64,000 nt of DNA from Flavobacterium enshiense (GTDB taxonomy: Bacteria; Bacteroidota; Bacteroidia; Flavobacteriales; Flavobacteriaceae): NCBI RefSeq assembly GCF_022836875.1, contig NZ_CP090376.1:1922001-1986000 (forward strand). Direction: 5' to 3'. The notes under the pieces were generated by a model. That model was not told the origin of the DNA. It saw only the letters and a list, made by a program, of their open reading frames with translations, and made no database searches. Below are positions 9,933-17,971 of the stretch, in pieces (position 1 is the first letter of the stretch; the number at the start of each line of letters is the position of its first letter). The translations under genes were made by a program, and so were the position numbers.

Positions 9933-10516
9933 TATAAAATGGATAGTTTTTGTTGTACATGAGCGCGTAAATCTTCGAAAAAAGCAGTGAATTCCGATTC
10001 GAATTCGGTGTAGTATTGTTCAAGTTCTTTAACCGCATTTTGCATGGCAACCCGGTTTTTGGTGCGATGATCCATCTGAAAAAGTATCATTCCGATGCCT
10101 TCCACGGTAGAATAACTCGCTAACCAGTTCCTGCCAATCATCGACGGCATCATACTTTGGGTTTTTGAAGTAAGCCAGTCGTAATTTTCCCTGAGCGAAT
10201 TGTAAAACCGATTGGCATACTCTTCCAGATTTTCATCGGAATATTGTGCCCAGTTTTTCGCCAGGAAATGATCGTAGAAAATATCCATGATCACGCCCGA
10301 ATAATGTCCGTAAGCATCATGCAATCTGTGTTTGCTCTGCCTGAAAATAGGATGCGCATCGGTAAAGGTATCAATGGCGCGGTGCAGTAAAATTCCTTTT
10401 TGTACATCCAGTGGAAACTGCTCATAGTCATGCCCGCGAATACCATCCGCCATGAAATTTCCGATTTTGATTAGATCGTTTTCGCCGGAAAGATAGATAT
10501 GTGCTAAAAAGTTCAT
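9932..10516 (-). CDS. acpH: Acyl carrier protein phosphodiesterase
   Basis: A 194-residue protein matching the AcpH family. The N-terminus MNFLAHIYLSG is followed by IGNFMADGIRG, then a metal-binding HRAIDTFTDAHP and GVIMDIFYDHFLA. AcpH removes the 4'-phosphopantetheine arm from holo-ACP, and the Asp/His pattern fits the HD-like active site. It is the first gene of a short operon with the AlkD-like gene (TAATG overlap). ACPs are not encoded in the window. Confidence 0.9.
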   Translation of the reverse strand: MNFLAHIYLSGENDLIKIGNFMADGIRGHDYEQFPLDVQKGILLHRAIDTFTDAHPIFRQSKHRLHDAYGHYSGVIMDIFYDHFLAKNWAQYSDENLEEYANRFYNSLRENYDWLTSKTQSMMPSMIGRNWLASYSTVEGIGMILFQMDHRTKNRVAMQNAVKELEQYYTEFESEFTAFFEDLRAHVQQKLSIL

Positions 10517-10585
10517 ATTACTAATATAATAATTTTAAATGATGATTTTTAAATTTTAATTGATTTTCTCAAAACCACAATTCGC

Positions 10586-10593
10586 TATATTTG
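10586..10593 (+). promoter_or_regulatory. Candidate glmM -7 box
   Basis: TATATTTG matches the Bacteroidota -7 consensus TAnnTTTG, 47 bp before the glmM ATG. The nearest upstream TTG (10560-10562) is 23 bp away, somewhat long for the -33 element. Confidence 0.5.
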
Positions 10594-10640
10594 TCACTGC
10601 ATTTAAAAATTAACATTTAAAATTTAGAATAACCCTTTAT

Positions 10641-12029
10641 ATGACTTTAATAAAATCCATTTCTGGAATCCGCGGAACCATCGGTGGTAAAGTGGGCGAT
10701 AATCTGACGCCGGTTGATGCCGTTAAATTCGCATCAGCTTACGGAACTTTTCTGAAGCAAAATATAAATAAAGAGAGATTGACCGTGGTTATTGGCCGTG
10801 ATGCACGTATTTCCGGACCGATGATTCACAATCTTGTGGTAAATACGCTTGTTGGACTTGGGATTGACATAATCGATTTAGGTTTGTCAACAACACCAAC
10901 AGTAGAAGTGGCTGTTCCTTTGGAAAAAGCCGATGGCGGAATCATTTTAACGGCATCGCATAATCCGAAACAATGGAATGCTTTGAAGTTATTAAACGCG
11001 AAAGGTGAGTTTTTAAGCGGTGCTGATGGTGCCAAAATCCTGGAAATAGCCGAAGCAGAAGCTTTTGATTTTTCGGATGTCGACAGTTTAGGAACAGTAA
11101 CTGAAAATGACGCTTATATGGACATTCACATTGATGAGGTATTGAATTTGCCTTTAGTAGATGTGGATGCAGTAGCGAAAAGAAAGTTCAAAGTAGTTGT
11201 TGACGGCGTGAATTCTTCGGGAGGAATCATTATTCCGAAGCTATTGGAGCAAATGGGCGTGGAAGTAGTAAAATTATACTGCGAACCAAACGGTCATTTC
11301 CCGCACAATCCGGAACCTTTGAAAGAACATTTAGGTGATATCTGTAAATTGGTTGTGGAAGAAAAAGCCGATTTCGGAATTGTAGTAGATCCGGATGTAG
11401 ACCGCTTGGCCTTCATTTTAAACGATGGCGAAATGTTCGGGGAAGAATATACTTTGGTGGCAGTTGCCGATTATGTATTGAGCAAAACACCTGGAAATAC
11501 GGTTTCCAACATGTCTTCTTCACGAGCATTACGAGATATTACCGAAAAACACAACGGAAGTTATGAGGCAAGTGCAGTAGGAGAGGTAAATGTGGTGGAA
11601 CTGATGAAAGCATCCAATGCGATTATCGGAGGAGAAGGGAATGGCGGTATCATCTACCCTGAAATCCATTACGGACGCGATGCGTTAGTTGGTGTAGCTT
11701 TGTTCCTGACTCATTTGGCAAACCAGACACAAACTGTTGCCGAAATGCGTGCAGCATATCCTCAGTATTTCATGAGTAAAAACAAAATCGAGTTGACTCC
11801 ACAGATTGACGTGGACGCTGTTTTGAAGACGATGACTGAAAAGTATGCTTCGGAAAATATTTCAACTATTGACGGAGTGAAAATCGATTTCCCAACGGAA
11901 TGGGTGCATTTAAGAAAATCTAATACCGAACCGATTATCCGTATTTATACCGAAGCTCCAACGCAAAATGCTGCAGATGTTTTGGCGGAACGTTTTGTTG
12001 GTGAGTTGAAGCAGATTGCCGGAATTTAA
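10641..12029 (+). CDS. glmM: Phosphoglucosamine mutase / phosphohexomutase
   Basis: A 462-residue alpha-D-phosphohexomutase. The phosphoserine loop TASHNP puts the catalytic Ser at residue 106, the metal loop is DPDVDRLAF, the sugar-specificity loop is GGEGNGGIIYPEIHYGRD, and the C-terminal phosphate-binding loop is RKSNTEPIIRIY. The reaction interconverts glucosamine-6-P and glucosamine-1-P for UDP-GlcNAc. Other phosphohexomutase substrates (mannose, glucose) cannot be excluded by motif alone. It is monocistronic, ending at a terminator at 12062-12087. Its last codons and terminator are echoed by a degenerate copy near 12866-12944. Confidence 0.9.
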   Translation: MTLIKSISGIRGTIGGKVGDNLTPVDAVKFASAYGTFLKQNINKERLTVVIGRDARISGPMIHNLVVNTLVGLGIDIIDLGLSTTPTVEVAVPLEKADGGIILTASHNPKQWNALKLLNAKGEFLSGADGAKILEIAEAEAFDFSDVDSLGTVTENDAYMDIHIDEVLNLPLVDVDAVAKRKFKVVVDGVNSSGGIIIPKLLEQMGVEVVKLYCEPNGHFPHNPEPLKEHLGDICKLVVEEKADFGIVVDPDVDRLAFILNDGEMFGEEYTLVAVADYVLSKTPGNTVSNMSSSRALRDITEKHNGSYEASAVGEVNVVELMKASNAIIGGEGNGGIIYPEIHYGRDALVGVALFLTHLANQTQTVAEMRAAYPQYFMSKNKIELTPQIDVDAVLKTMTEKYASENISTIDGVKIDFPTEWVHLRKSNTEPIIRIYTEAPTQNAADVLAERFVGELKQIAGI

Positions 12030-12090
12030 TTTGAAGTTGTTTCAGTTCTTTATATAAAATGAAACCCTGAGTGAAAGCTCAGGGTTTATT
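12008..12090 (+). repeat. glmM tail + terminator, copy A of a dispersed duplication
   Basis: Intact copy: the last glmM codons (KQIAGI, stop), about 30 bp of spacer and the AAACCCTGAG hairpin. A degenerate copy in the same orientation is at 12866-12945, with the cupin gene lying between the two. Confidence 0.7.
12062..12087. terminator. glmM terminator
   Basis: AAACCCTGAG and CTCAGGGTTT form a 10-bp stem around TGAAAG, followed on the plus strand by a T-rich tract. It may also end the convergent cupin transcript, but the U-run is weaker on that strand. Confidence 0.8.
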
Positions 12091-12110
12091 TATTTTTCCA
12101 GAATTAACAT

Positions 12111-12599
12111 TTATTTCTTATTTCTCGGATCATCGGCAGGATTAACATAGATGATATTCCAAGGCCCCATACCGTGTATTTGTACGATAGTTTCCTCTTT
12201 AGCAAATGCAAAATGGCGGGTACCCATCAACATTACTGCAAATCCGCCTGTTGGCATCTCTCTCGCTATTTTTTTATCAAATTTTTCACCAAGTCCCATA
12301 TTAAATGATCCTTTAATGACAGTAATATGCTCGTCAGCAGGGTGATAATGCGGCATTATCGTATAATTGGCGGGAATTTTAACTCGCATGGTGAATAATC
12401 CTGCAACTTTGGGGTCGCCTTCTATTACTGCTACTTTTGCGCCTGGAGGTAAAGCAGGTGGAGCATCTGACCATTTAATATCACTGGGCATGACCATGAT
12501 GTGGTCGGCAGGCATTTTCATGTCTTGTGCCTGAATCTTAAGAACTGCGCTGAAGATACTCAACAGTATCAAAACAGCAATTTTTTGTGTTGTTTTCAT
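12111..12599 (-). CDS. Secreted cupin-domain protein
   Basis: A 162-residue protein with a Sec signal peptide (hydrophobic residues 7-22, cleavage after IQAQ). The mature part is a single cupin barrel with a metal-ligand pattern, HYHPADEHITVIKGSF, and a later His in MGTRHFAFAKEE. This resembles cupins of the DUF4437 type, whose substrates are mostly unknown. It sits on the opposite strand between glmM and the slipin gene, flanked by two related copies of the glmM terminator region. That arrangement suggests local insertion or duplication. No partner gene is adjacent. Confidence 0.8.
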   Translation of the reverse strand: MKTTQKIAVLILLSIFSAVLKIQAQDMKMPADHIMVMPSDIKWSDAPPALPPGAKVAVIEGDPKVAGLFTMRVKIPANYTIMPHYHPADEHITVIKGSFNMGLGEKFDKKIAREMPTGGFAVMLMGTRHFAFAKEETIVQIHGMGPWNIIYVNPADDPRNKK

Positions 12600-12942
12600 T
12601 TGTCCATTTTTATTAGTTTAGTTTTTTAATATCGCTTCATTCTGTTTTCAAATGCAAAATAAATAATATACCCGCACCAGGTTGTAAATAATAAAAATGG
12701 GGTTTTTTTGTGTTAGATTGCTATTTTTTAGCTTTGTTTTTTAATGACTTTTACGACCTATAAAGTTAAGTATAAAACTTGATAATCAGGGTTTTAAAAG
12801 TTTTTTTGTTAAATTGACAACATAAAAACACAGGGTGATTTTAGAAGGGTATTCTTCCTGCAGGTTCAAACAGATTGCCGGTATTTAAGCAGGAGTATCT
12901 CAGTTTTACATAAAAAGAAACCCTGAGTAAAAGTTCAGGGTT
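12600..12942. other. Intergenic region with degenerate glmM tail
   Basis: AT-rich, with no ORF. The left half should carry the cupin promoter (minus), but no clear TAnnTTTG box is visible. The right end, from about 12866, carries copy B of the glmM tail and terminator. Confidence 0.6.
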
Positions 12943-12945
12943 TTA
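12866..12945 (+). repeat. Degenerate copy of glmM 3' end and terminator (copy B)
   Basis: CAGATTGCCGGTATTTAA matches the glmM end CAGATTGCCGGAATTTAA with one change and would read FKQIAGI-stop. A similar spacer follows, then a second AAACCCTGAG-type hairpin. Spacing from tail to hairpin is within a base or two of copy A. Confidence 0.7.
12918..12944. terminator. Terminator hairpin at slipin 3' end (copy B)
   Basis: AAACCCTGA pairs with TCAGGGTTT around GTAAAAGT. It abuts the slipin stop codon, and no intact plus-strand gene precedes it, so it is probably a relic of a glmM terminator now serving the slipin gene. Confidence 0.7.
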
Positions 12946-13731
12946 TTTTCCTTTTCGTTTTTTATTCTCTGATTTCTTTTTGGAGATGACTTCCGTAAAG
13001 TTCTTTGCCGCATTGGTAAAATCGGAAGGAATCAGCACAATAGTAGTCGTGTTGTTATCAATACCAATTTCGGATAGCATTTGCATCCTTCTTAGTTCCA
13101 GAGCTATTGGACTTTCCGCCATTTTTGTTGCTCCTTGTGTAAGTTTGATGGAAGCGTCGAGCTCGGCTTCGGCTTTGACAATTCTTGCTCTTTTTTCCCG
13201 AATGGCTTCGGCTTCGCGCGCCATGGCTCTTTGCATGCCTTCGGGGATTTCCACGTCTTTCATTTCTACCATTTCAATTTTAATTCCCCAAGGCTCCGTT
13301 GCCGAATCGACAATCCGTTGCAGCGTTCCGTTTATTTTTTCCCTTTCCCTTAATACTTCATCCAGCGAGTGCTGTCCGATGATATTTCGTAATGCAGTTA
13401 CCGAAAATTGATACACGGCCTTATTGAAATCGGCTACTTTAATAATTGCGTCTTCCGGATTGGTGATTTTGAACCAAAGCACCGCGTTTACTTTTATGGT
13501 AACGCTATCTTTTGTAATGGTTTCCTGCTGTTCCAGATCCACGGTTTTTGTACGGATGTCAACTCGTTGCTGCCAATCTATTAAAGGAATATTATAATAA
13601 AGTCCCGGGCCTTTTACCTTATAAAACCGCCCGAGTCTGAAAACAATGCCTCGCTGATATTCCTGTGCTATGCGAAACCCTGAAAGAAGGAGGATCACAA
13701 CGATAATTCCTATGATTTGAATAGTTGTCAT
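12943..13731 (-). CDS. Slipin / stomatin-like SPFH membrane protein
   Basis: A 262-residue prokaryotic stomatin. One N-terminal hydrophobic segment (residues 3-20) anchors a Band 7/SPFH domain: GIVFRLGRFYKVKGPGLYYNIP, then VDIRTKTVDLEQQE and DSVTIKVNAVLWFKI. A charged coiled-coil follows (EAIREKRARIVKAEAEL) and a Lys-rich tail. Such proteins form membrane-associated oligomers thought to organise microdomains. Many slipin genes are paired with an NfeD-type gene, but none is present here. Confidence 0.9.
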   Translation of the reverse strand: MTTIQIIGIIVVILLLSGFRIAQEYQRGIVFRLGRFYKVKGPGLYYNIPLIDWQQRVDIRTKTVDLEQQETITKDSVTIKVNAVLWFKITNPEDAIIKVADFNKAVYQFSVTALRNIIGQHSLDEVLREREKINGTLQRIVDSATEPWGIKIEMVEMKDVEIPEGMQRAMAREAEAIREKRARIVKAEAELDASIKLTQGATKMAESPIALELRRMQMLSEIGIDNNTTTIVLIPSDFTNAAKNFTEVISKKKSENKKRKGK

Positions 13732-13980
13732 AATCTTTTGTGATAAAATTTGTTCATTATTGACTTGTTGATTTTGATTGGAATCAACCTATAAATTTAC
13801 GACTAATGTTTGCAATAAATGAGTCTTTTGTAAATAAATTCAGTGAGTTATATACGAATTGGATGTTTTGTTTTACAGTTGTAATCATTTTTATCAATAT
13901 TCAAATCGGTACAATCAATTCAGTCGTATATGGATTTATGATTGGAATTTGTACTTTTGAAAACCATTAAAAAACCAAGA

Positions 13981-14739
13981 ATGAAAATCGTTATTTCTCC
14001 TGCTAAGTCATTGGATTTTGAAAAAGAACTGCCAACACCTCAATTTACCGAGGCCTGCTTTTTAAAAGAGGCTAATTCGGTGCATAAAGTGTTGAAGAAA
14101 AAGAAACCGAAACAGCTGATGGAATTAATGGATATTTCGGATAAGCTGGCCGATCTGAACTGGCAACGCAACCAGGAATGGGCAACTCCTTTTACTCCCG
14201 AAAATGCACGTCCGGCAGTTTATGCTTTTAATGGGGATGTTTATCACGGCTTGGATGTTTATAATCTACCGGTTGAAAAATTAGACGTTTTGCAGAATAA
14301 ACTCCGAATTCTCTCCGGTTTATATGGCCTTCTGAAACCATTGGATTTAATCCAGGCATACCGTCTGGAAATGGGCACGCATATGCCAATCGGTAAAAAC
14401 AAAAACCTTTATGAGTTCTGGAAAACGAAAATCACCAAAGAGCTGAACAAGGAACTTAAAAAGGAAGATTTATTCCTTAATCTCGCCAGCAATGAGTATT
14501 TTTCTGCTGTAGATGTAAAAGCATTGAAAGTCCCTGTAATTACTCCGGAATTCAAAGACTACAAAGACGGAAAACTTAAAATGATAAGCTTCTTTGCTAA
14601 GAAGGCCAGGGGAATGATGGTGCGTTACATTATTGACACAAATGCAGAAACTCTCCAGGATTTGAAGGGTTTCAATTATGAGGGTTATAAATTCGACGAA
14701 AACCTGAGCAAGGGCAATACTCTGGTTTTTACACGTTAA
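13981..14739 (+). CDS. yaaA: Peroxide stress protein YaaA (DUF328)
   Basis: The conserved N-terminus MKIVISPAKSLDFEKELP sets the start at the ATG at 13981. The 252-residue length and segments such as AVYAFNGDVYHGLD and LRILSGLYGLLKPLD are diagnostic. YaaA in E. coli limits intracellular free iron and DNA damage under peroxide stress. A TACTTTTG box at 13952-13959 fits the -7 consensus and would give a very short leader. The stop overlaps the stop of the convergent unknown gene by 4 bp, so both 3' ends are antisense to one another. Confidence 0.92.
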   Translation: MKIVISPAKSLDFEKELPTPQFTEACFLKEANSVHKVLKKKKPKQLMELMDISDKLADLNWQRNQEWATPFTPENARPAVYAFNGDVYHGLDVYNLPVEKLDVLQNKLRILSGLYGLLKPLDLIQAYRLEMGTHMPIGKNKNLYEFWKTKITKELNKELKKEDLFLNLASNEYFSAVDVKALKVPVITPEFKDYKDGKLKMISFFAKKARGMMVRYIIDTNAETLQDLKGFNYEGYKFDENLSKGNTLVFTR

Positions 14740-15089
14740 TATCCTAAATGTAAATATTCTTCATAATCTCGGAAAGTGTCACGTGTCATTTTGCGCTGAT
14801 CGCGAGATATTTCACGCAGAGCTTCAACACCTTTGCGGGCACAATGTTTAACTCTTGTCAATCTTGAGGAGAATTCCATTAGTTTATTCGCATCGGAAGG
14901 ATGAAGTTTTTCGCGAAGTTCATTTACGAATTCAGAAAATTCATTCATTGTATAACTGTTTTCATCATATTCCGCTTGTAAGTCTACTAGAAACTCATCA
15001 ATTTCCTTCTCGATATCGTGACAATTATGTTCACTTTTCATTAAAAATTCTTTTAGAATTCTTCTGTCTCCTTTAGTAAAAATGCCCAT
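14736..15089 (-). CDS. Unknown helical protein, 117 aa
   Basis: Small, highly charged protein predicted to be all-helical, with no signal peptide and two Cys (residues 22 and about 88). It starts MGIFTKGDRRILKEFLMKSE, has an acidic middle (EIDEFLVDLQAEYDE) and ends in a basic-aromatic stretch (DTFRDYEEYLHLGY). I recognise no family. The coding frame is convincing: it is compact, has no internal start ambiguity and fills its interval. It ends by overlapping the yaaA stop by 4 bp on the opposite strand. No neighbour suggests a role. Confidence 0.65.
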   Translation of the reverse strand: MGIFTKGDRRILKEFLMKSEHNCHDIEKEIDEFLVDLQAEYDENSYTMNEFSEFVNELREKLHPSDANKLMEFSSRLTRVKHCARKGVEALREISRDQRKMTRDTFRDYEEYLHLGY

Positions 15090-15240
15090 GATGAATGTAG
15101 TTTTTGGTTAATAGATTATAACTATCTGATTAACAATTAAATAAGTTTAACTGCGTTTTAAAATTAGCTTAAATAATAGTTATTTTTTTTGCAAATCGAT
15201 TAAATGAAAAAAAAAACGACTAAGCGAAAAACTAATAAAA

Positions 15241-15269
15241 AAACTCTGAACAATTACTGTTCAGAGTTT
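15241..15269 (-). terminator. Terminator of the efflux operon
   Basis: A 12-bp perfect stem, AAACTCTGAACA with TGTTCAGAGTTT, around ATTAC. On the minus strand it is followed by seven Ts, just beyond the MFS gene. Confidence 0.88.
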
Positions 15270-15296
15270 CCTAATCAAATAACAACTATGCTTAAA

Positions 15297-16874
15297 TTAA
15301 TGAACATTCGACATGTCTACTTTTCCTGCTCCTCGCTTGATTAAAAGTACAAACGGGATACAGATCACGAACATAATGCCTAAGTAGAGGAAGACATCCA
15401 TGTAAGAGAGTACGGTGCTTTGTTTCATTACCGACATTTCAATGGCTTTATGCGCTTTGTCCAACGATTCGCTTGCGCTGAAACCTTTAGACATGAAACC
15501 CATTTGCAATTGTTGAATCCGTTGCTGTACTTCAAATTTTGTTGAATCCAGATGAGCGATTAGGTTTACACGATGTGCTTGTGTAAAACGGGAAATGAAT
15601 GTTGTGATAATGGCAATTCCGAAGGAACCTCCCAATTGTCGCATCATCCCTGTAAATGCGGCACCTTCGCCAATTTGTCTGCCATGTAAAGTTGACAAGG
15701 CCAGCGTTGTAATCGGCACGAAAAGGAGGCCGAGTCCCATACCACGCAAAATTAATGGCCAGAACATATGTTCCGTTCCTGTGTCCGGAGTCATTATGCT
15801 GTACATCCAAAAAGTAAATCCGAAGAAAATCATAAATCCGATAGCTACCAGATAGGCCTGCGGAACTCCTTTTTGAATCATTTTCCCGATAATTGGCATC
15901 ATAATCCCAGTCATGATTGAACTAGGAATCAGCAATAATCCTGCATCGGTGGCTGTCCATCCCAAAATAGCCTGCGTGTAAATCGGGATAATGAACGTTG
16001 AGCCATACAATCCGAAACCTAAAATAAAACACATTATGGTTCCGATGCGTAGATTTCGGTCCTGGAGCACACGAAGGTTTACAATTGGGTATTTATAAGT
16101 GAGTTGTCGCCAGATAAATAAAATTAATCCAAAAAACGAAACCACAGAAAGGATGATGATTGTAATATCTTCAAACCAGTCGTCTTGTTGCCCGTGTTCC
16201 AAAACAAATTGCAGCGATCCGATAAAGGATGCCAGAAACACGATTCCCCACCAATCCACCTGATTAGCTTTTAATTTTTCGCCGTATTTCGGACTTTTTA
16301 CAAAGTAAAGTGTCAAAATGGTCGCAATTATTCCTAATGGTATGTTGATGTAGAAAATATAAGGCCACGAAAAATTATCCACAAGATATCCCCCAAGAGG
16401 CGGACCTAAAGTCGGACCCACAATTACTCCCATTCCATAAATAGCTTGTGCCATTCCGCGTTTGGCTGCCGGATAACTTTCGGTGATAATGGTTTGAGCC
16501 GTTACCAAAAGTGCACCACCACCCATTCCTTGGATGAATCGGAAAAATACCAATTCCCAAATGCTGGACGCATTTCCGCAAAGGAAAGAGGAGACGGTAA
16601 ATATGATAATGGAAGCCGCAAAATAATTTCTTCTTCCGAATTGTTGGGAGAGCCAACTAGTCATCGGAATGATGATTACATTGGCAATAGCATAAGCGGT
16701 AATTACCCAGGCAACATCGGTCAGAGTGGCTCCCAAACTACCCTTCATGTCGTTCAGGGCAACGTTTACGATAGTAGTATCTACAATTTCCAGCAGTGCA
16801 CAAAGTACTGCCGTAATTGTGATGATGACTCTACGAAAGCCATATTCTACTAAATCTTCTGCTTGTGTTGTCAT
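15297..16874 (-). CDS. DHA2-family MFS multidrug efflux permease (EmrB-like)
   Basis: A 525-residue, 14-helix major facilitator of the DHA2 drug:H+ antiporter group. It carries motif C-like GPTLGPPLGGYLVD, the loop motif WLSQQFGRRNYF (motif A equivalent) and LEIVDTTIVNVAL in helix 1. It is the inner-membrane pump of a tripartite system whose adaptor and outer-membrane channel lie immediately upstream on the same strand. Only 1 bp separates it from the HlyD-type gene. Substrates are probably hydrophobic or amphipathic toxicants, controlled by the TetR repressor that heads the operon. Confidence 0.93.
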   Translation of the reverse strand: MTTQAEDLVEYGFRRVIITITAVLCALLEIVDTTIVNVALNDMKGSLGATLTDVAWVITAYAIANVIIIPMTSWLSQQFGRRNYFAASIIIFTVSSFLCGNASSIWELVFFRFIQGMGGGALLVTAQTIITESYPAAKRGMAQAIYGMGVIVGPTLGPPLGGYLVDNFSWPYIFYINIPLGIIATILTLYFVKSPKYGEKLKANQVDWWGIVFLASFIGSLQFVLEHGQQDDWFEDITIIILSVVSFFGLILFIWRQLTYKYPIVNLRVLQDRNLRIGTIMCFILGFGLYGSTFIIPIYTQAILGWTATDAGLLLIPSSIMTGIMMPIIGKMIQKGVPQAYLVAIGFMIFFGFTFWMYSIMTPDTGTEHMFWPLILRGMGLGLLFVPITTLALSTLHGRQIGEGAAFTGMMRQLGGSFGIAIITTFISRFTQAHRVNLIAHLDSTKFEVQQRIQQLQMGFMSKGFSASESLDKAHKAIEMSVMKQSTVLSYMDVFLYLGIMFVICIPFVLLIKRGAGKVDMSNVH

Positions 16875-16875
16875 A

Positions 16876-17955
16876 TTATTTTACGTGAACATCTACTTCC
16901 ACATTCATACCCGGACGTAGTAATTTTACTTTTTCCTGATCATTATTTGCAGACAATTTTATTTTAACCGGTAAGCGCTGAATCGTTTTAACGAAGTTAC
17001 CCGTTGCATTGTCCGGAGGCAGGATAGAGAAACGCGACCCGGTTGCAGGAGAGAACGAGTTTACTTCGCCTTCAAACTCTGTATCAGGATAAGCGTCTAC
17101 TTTGAATGTAACTTTTTGTCCCACACGCATTTTGTTTAATTGCGTTTCTTTGAAATTGGCGATTACCCAAGTGTCTGCATTGTTTACGATGTAAAATAAA
17201 GACTGTCCCGGTTGTATCATCTGACCGGCCTGTACATCCACGCTTGAAACCTGACCGTCTACAGAAGCTGTTATAACGGTATAACCTAAGTTAAGTACGG
17301 CAGCATCTAAAACTGATTGTGCACGTTTTATGTTAGCGTTTGCCACGCCGATTTGTTTATTGGCTACATTGGTTTTTGAAACCACGGCTTCACGCTGGTG
17401 CGCGCTGGCATTGCGCTGTTGTTGCAGGATTTCAACTTGTTTTTCCGCTTCCTGCTTAGCTGCTAAAGCCTGCTCGTATTGCTGTTTCGTAATGGAATGG
17501 TTTTTATACAGATTCGAATAGCGTTCAAAATCATTGGTAGCTCTTCCTAAACGTATTTTAGCTGCTTCGATGCTCCCAAGGTTGGATTGAATTGTAGCCT
17601 CTGAAATTGAAATATTTGCGGCTGTAGCTCCCACATCGGCTTTTGAAACTTCAAGGGAATTTTCCGCTACGGCCAAAGCGGCTTTTGCTTCTTCAACTTT
17701 AACTAAAAAGTCCTTATTGTCGATTACCAAAAGCGTATCGCCTTTTTTTACGAAGTCATTATCTTTGATATAAACTTTTGATACATAACCTGCCACACGC
17801 GGTATGATCGGATTCATGTTTTGTTCGATCTGGGCATCATCGGTTTCTTCGTGTGCCTGACCGTGCATGTATTTGAAAGTTCCGTATACACCCCCCAGAA
17901 GAACTAAAGAGCCAATTATTAGAATGAATTTTTTATTTGCTGGTTTATTTTCCAT
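16876..17955 (-). CDS. HlyD/EmrA-type periplasmic adaptor
   Basis: A 359-residue membrane fusion protein. One N-terminal transmembrane segment (residues 9-26) is followed by a biotinyl-lipoyl-like half motif (IPRVAGYVSKVYIKDNDFV). A long alpha-helical hairpin rich in Ala/Gln/Glu spans roughly 90-215. The second lipoyl half (TVITASVDGQVSSVDVQAGQ) and a beta-barrel domain follow. It bridges the EmrB-like pump and the TolC-like channel. It lies 16 bp downstream of tolC in the same operon. Confidence 0.92.
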   Translation of the reverse strand: MENKPANKKFILIIGSLVLLGGVYGTFKYMHGQAHEETDDAQIEQNMNPIIPRVAGYVSKVYIKDNDFVKKGDTLLVIDNKDFLVKVEEAKAALAVAENSLEVSKADVGATAANISISEATIQSNLGSIEAAKIRLGRATNDFERYSNLYKNHSITKQQYEQALAAKQEAEKQVEILQQQRNASAHQREAVVSKTNVANKQIGVANANIKRAQSVLDAAVLNLGYTVITASVDGQVSSVDVQAGQMIQPGQSLFYIVNNADTWVIANFKETQLNKMRVGQKVTFKVDAYPDTEFEGEVNSFSPATGSRFSILPPDNATGNFVKTIQRLPVKIKLSANNDQEKVKLLRPGMNVEVDVHVK

Positions 17956-17971
17956 GATGAGTGATGTTAAT

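Noticed and set aside
15532-16853. Long antisense frames within the MFS gene
   Set aside because: Shadows of the transporter frame; composition is unlike a real protein and there is no start signal.
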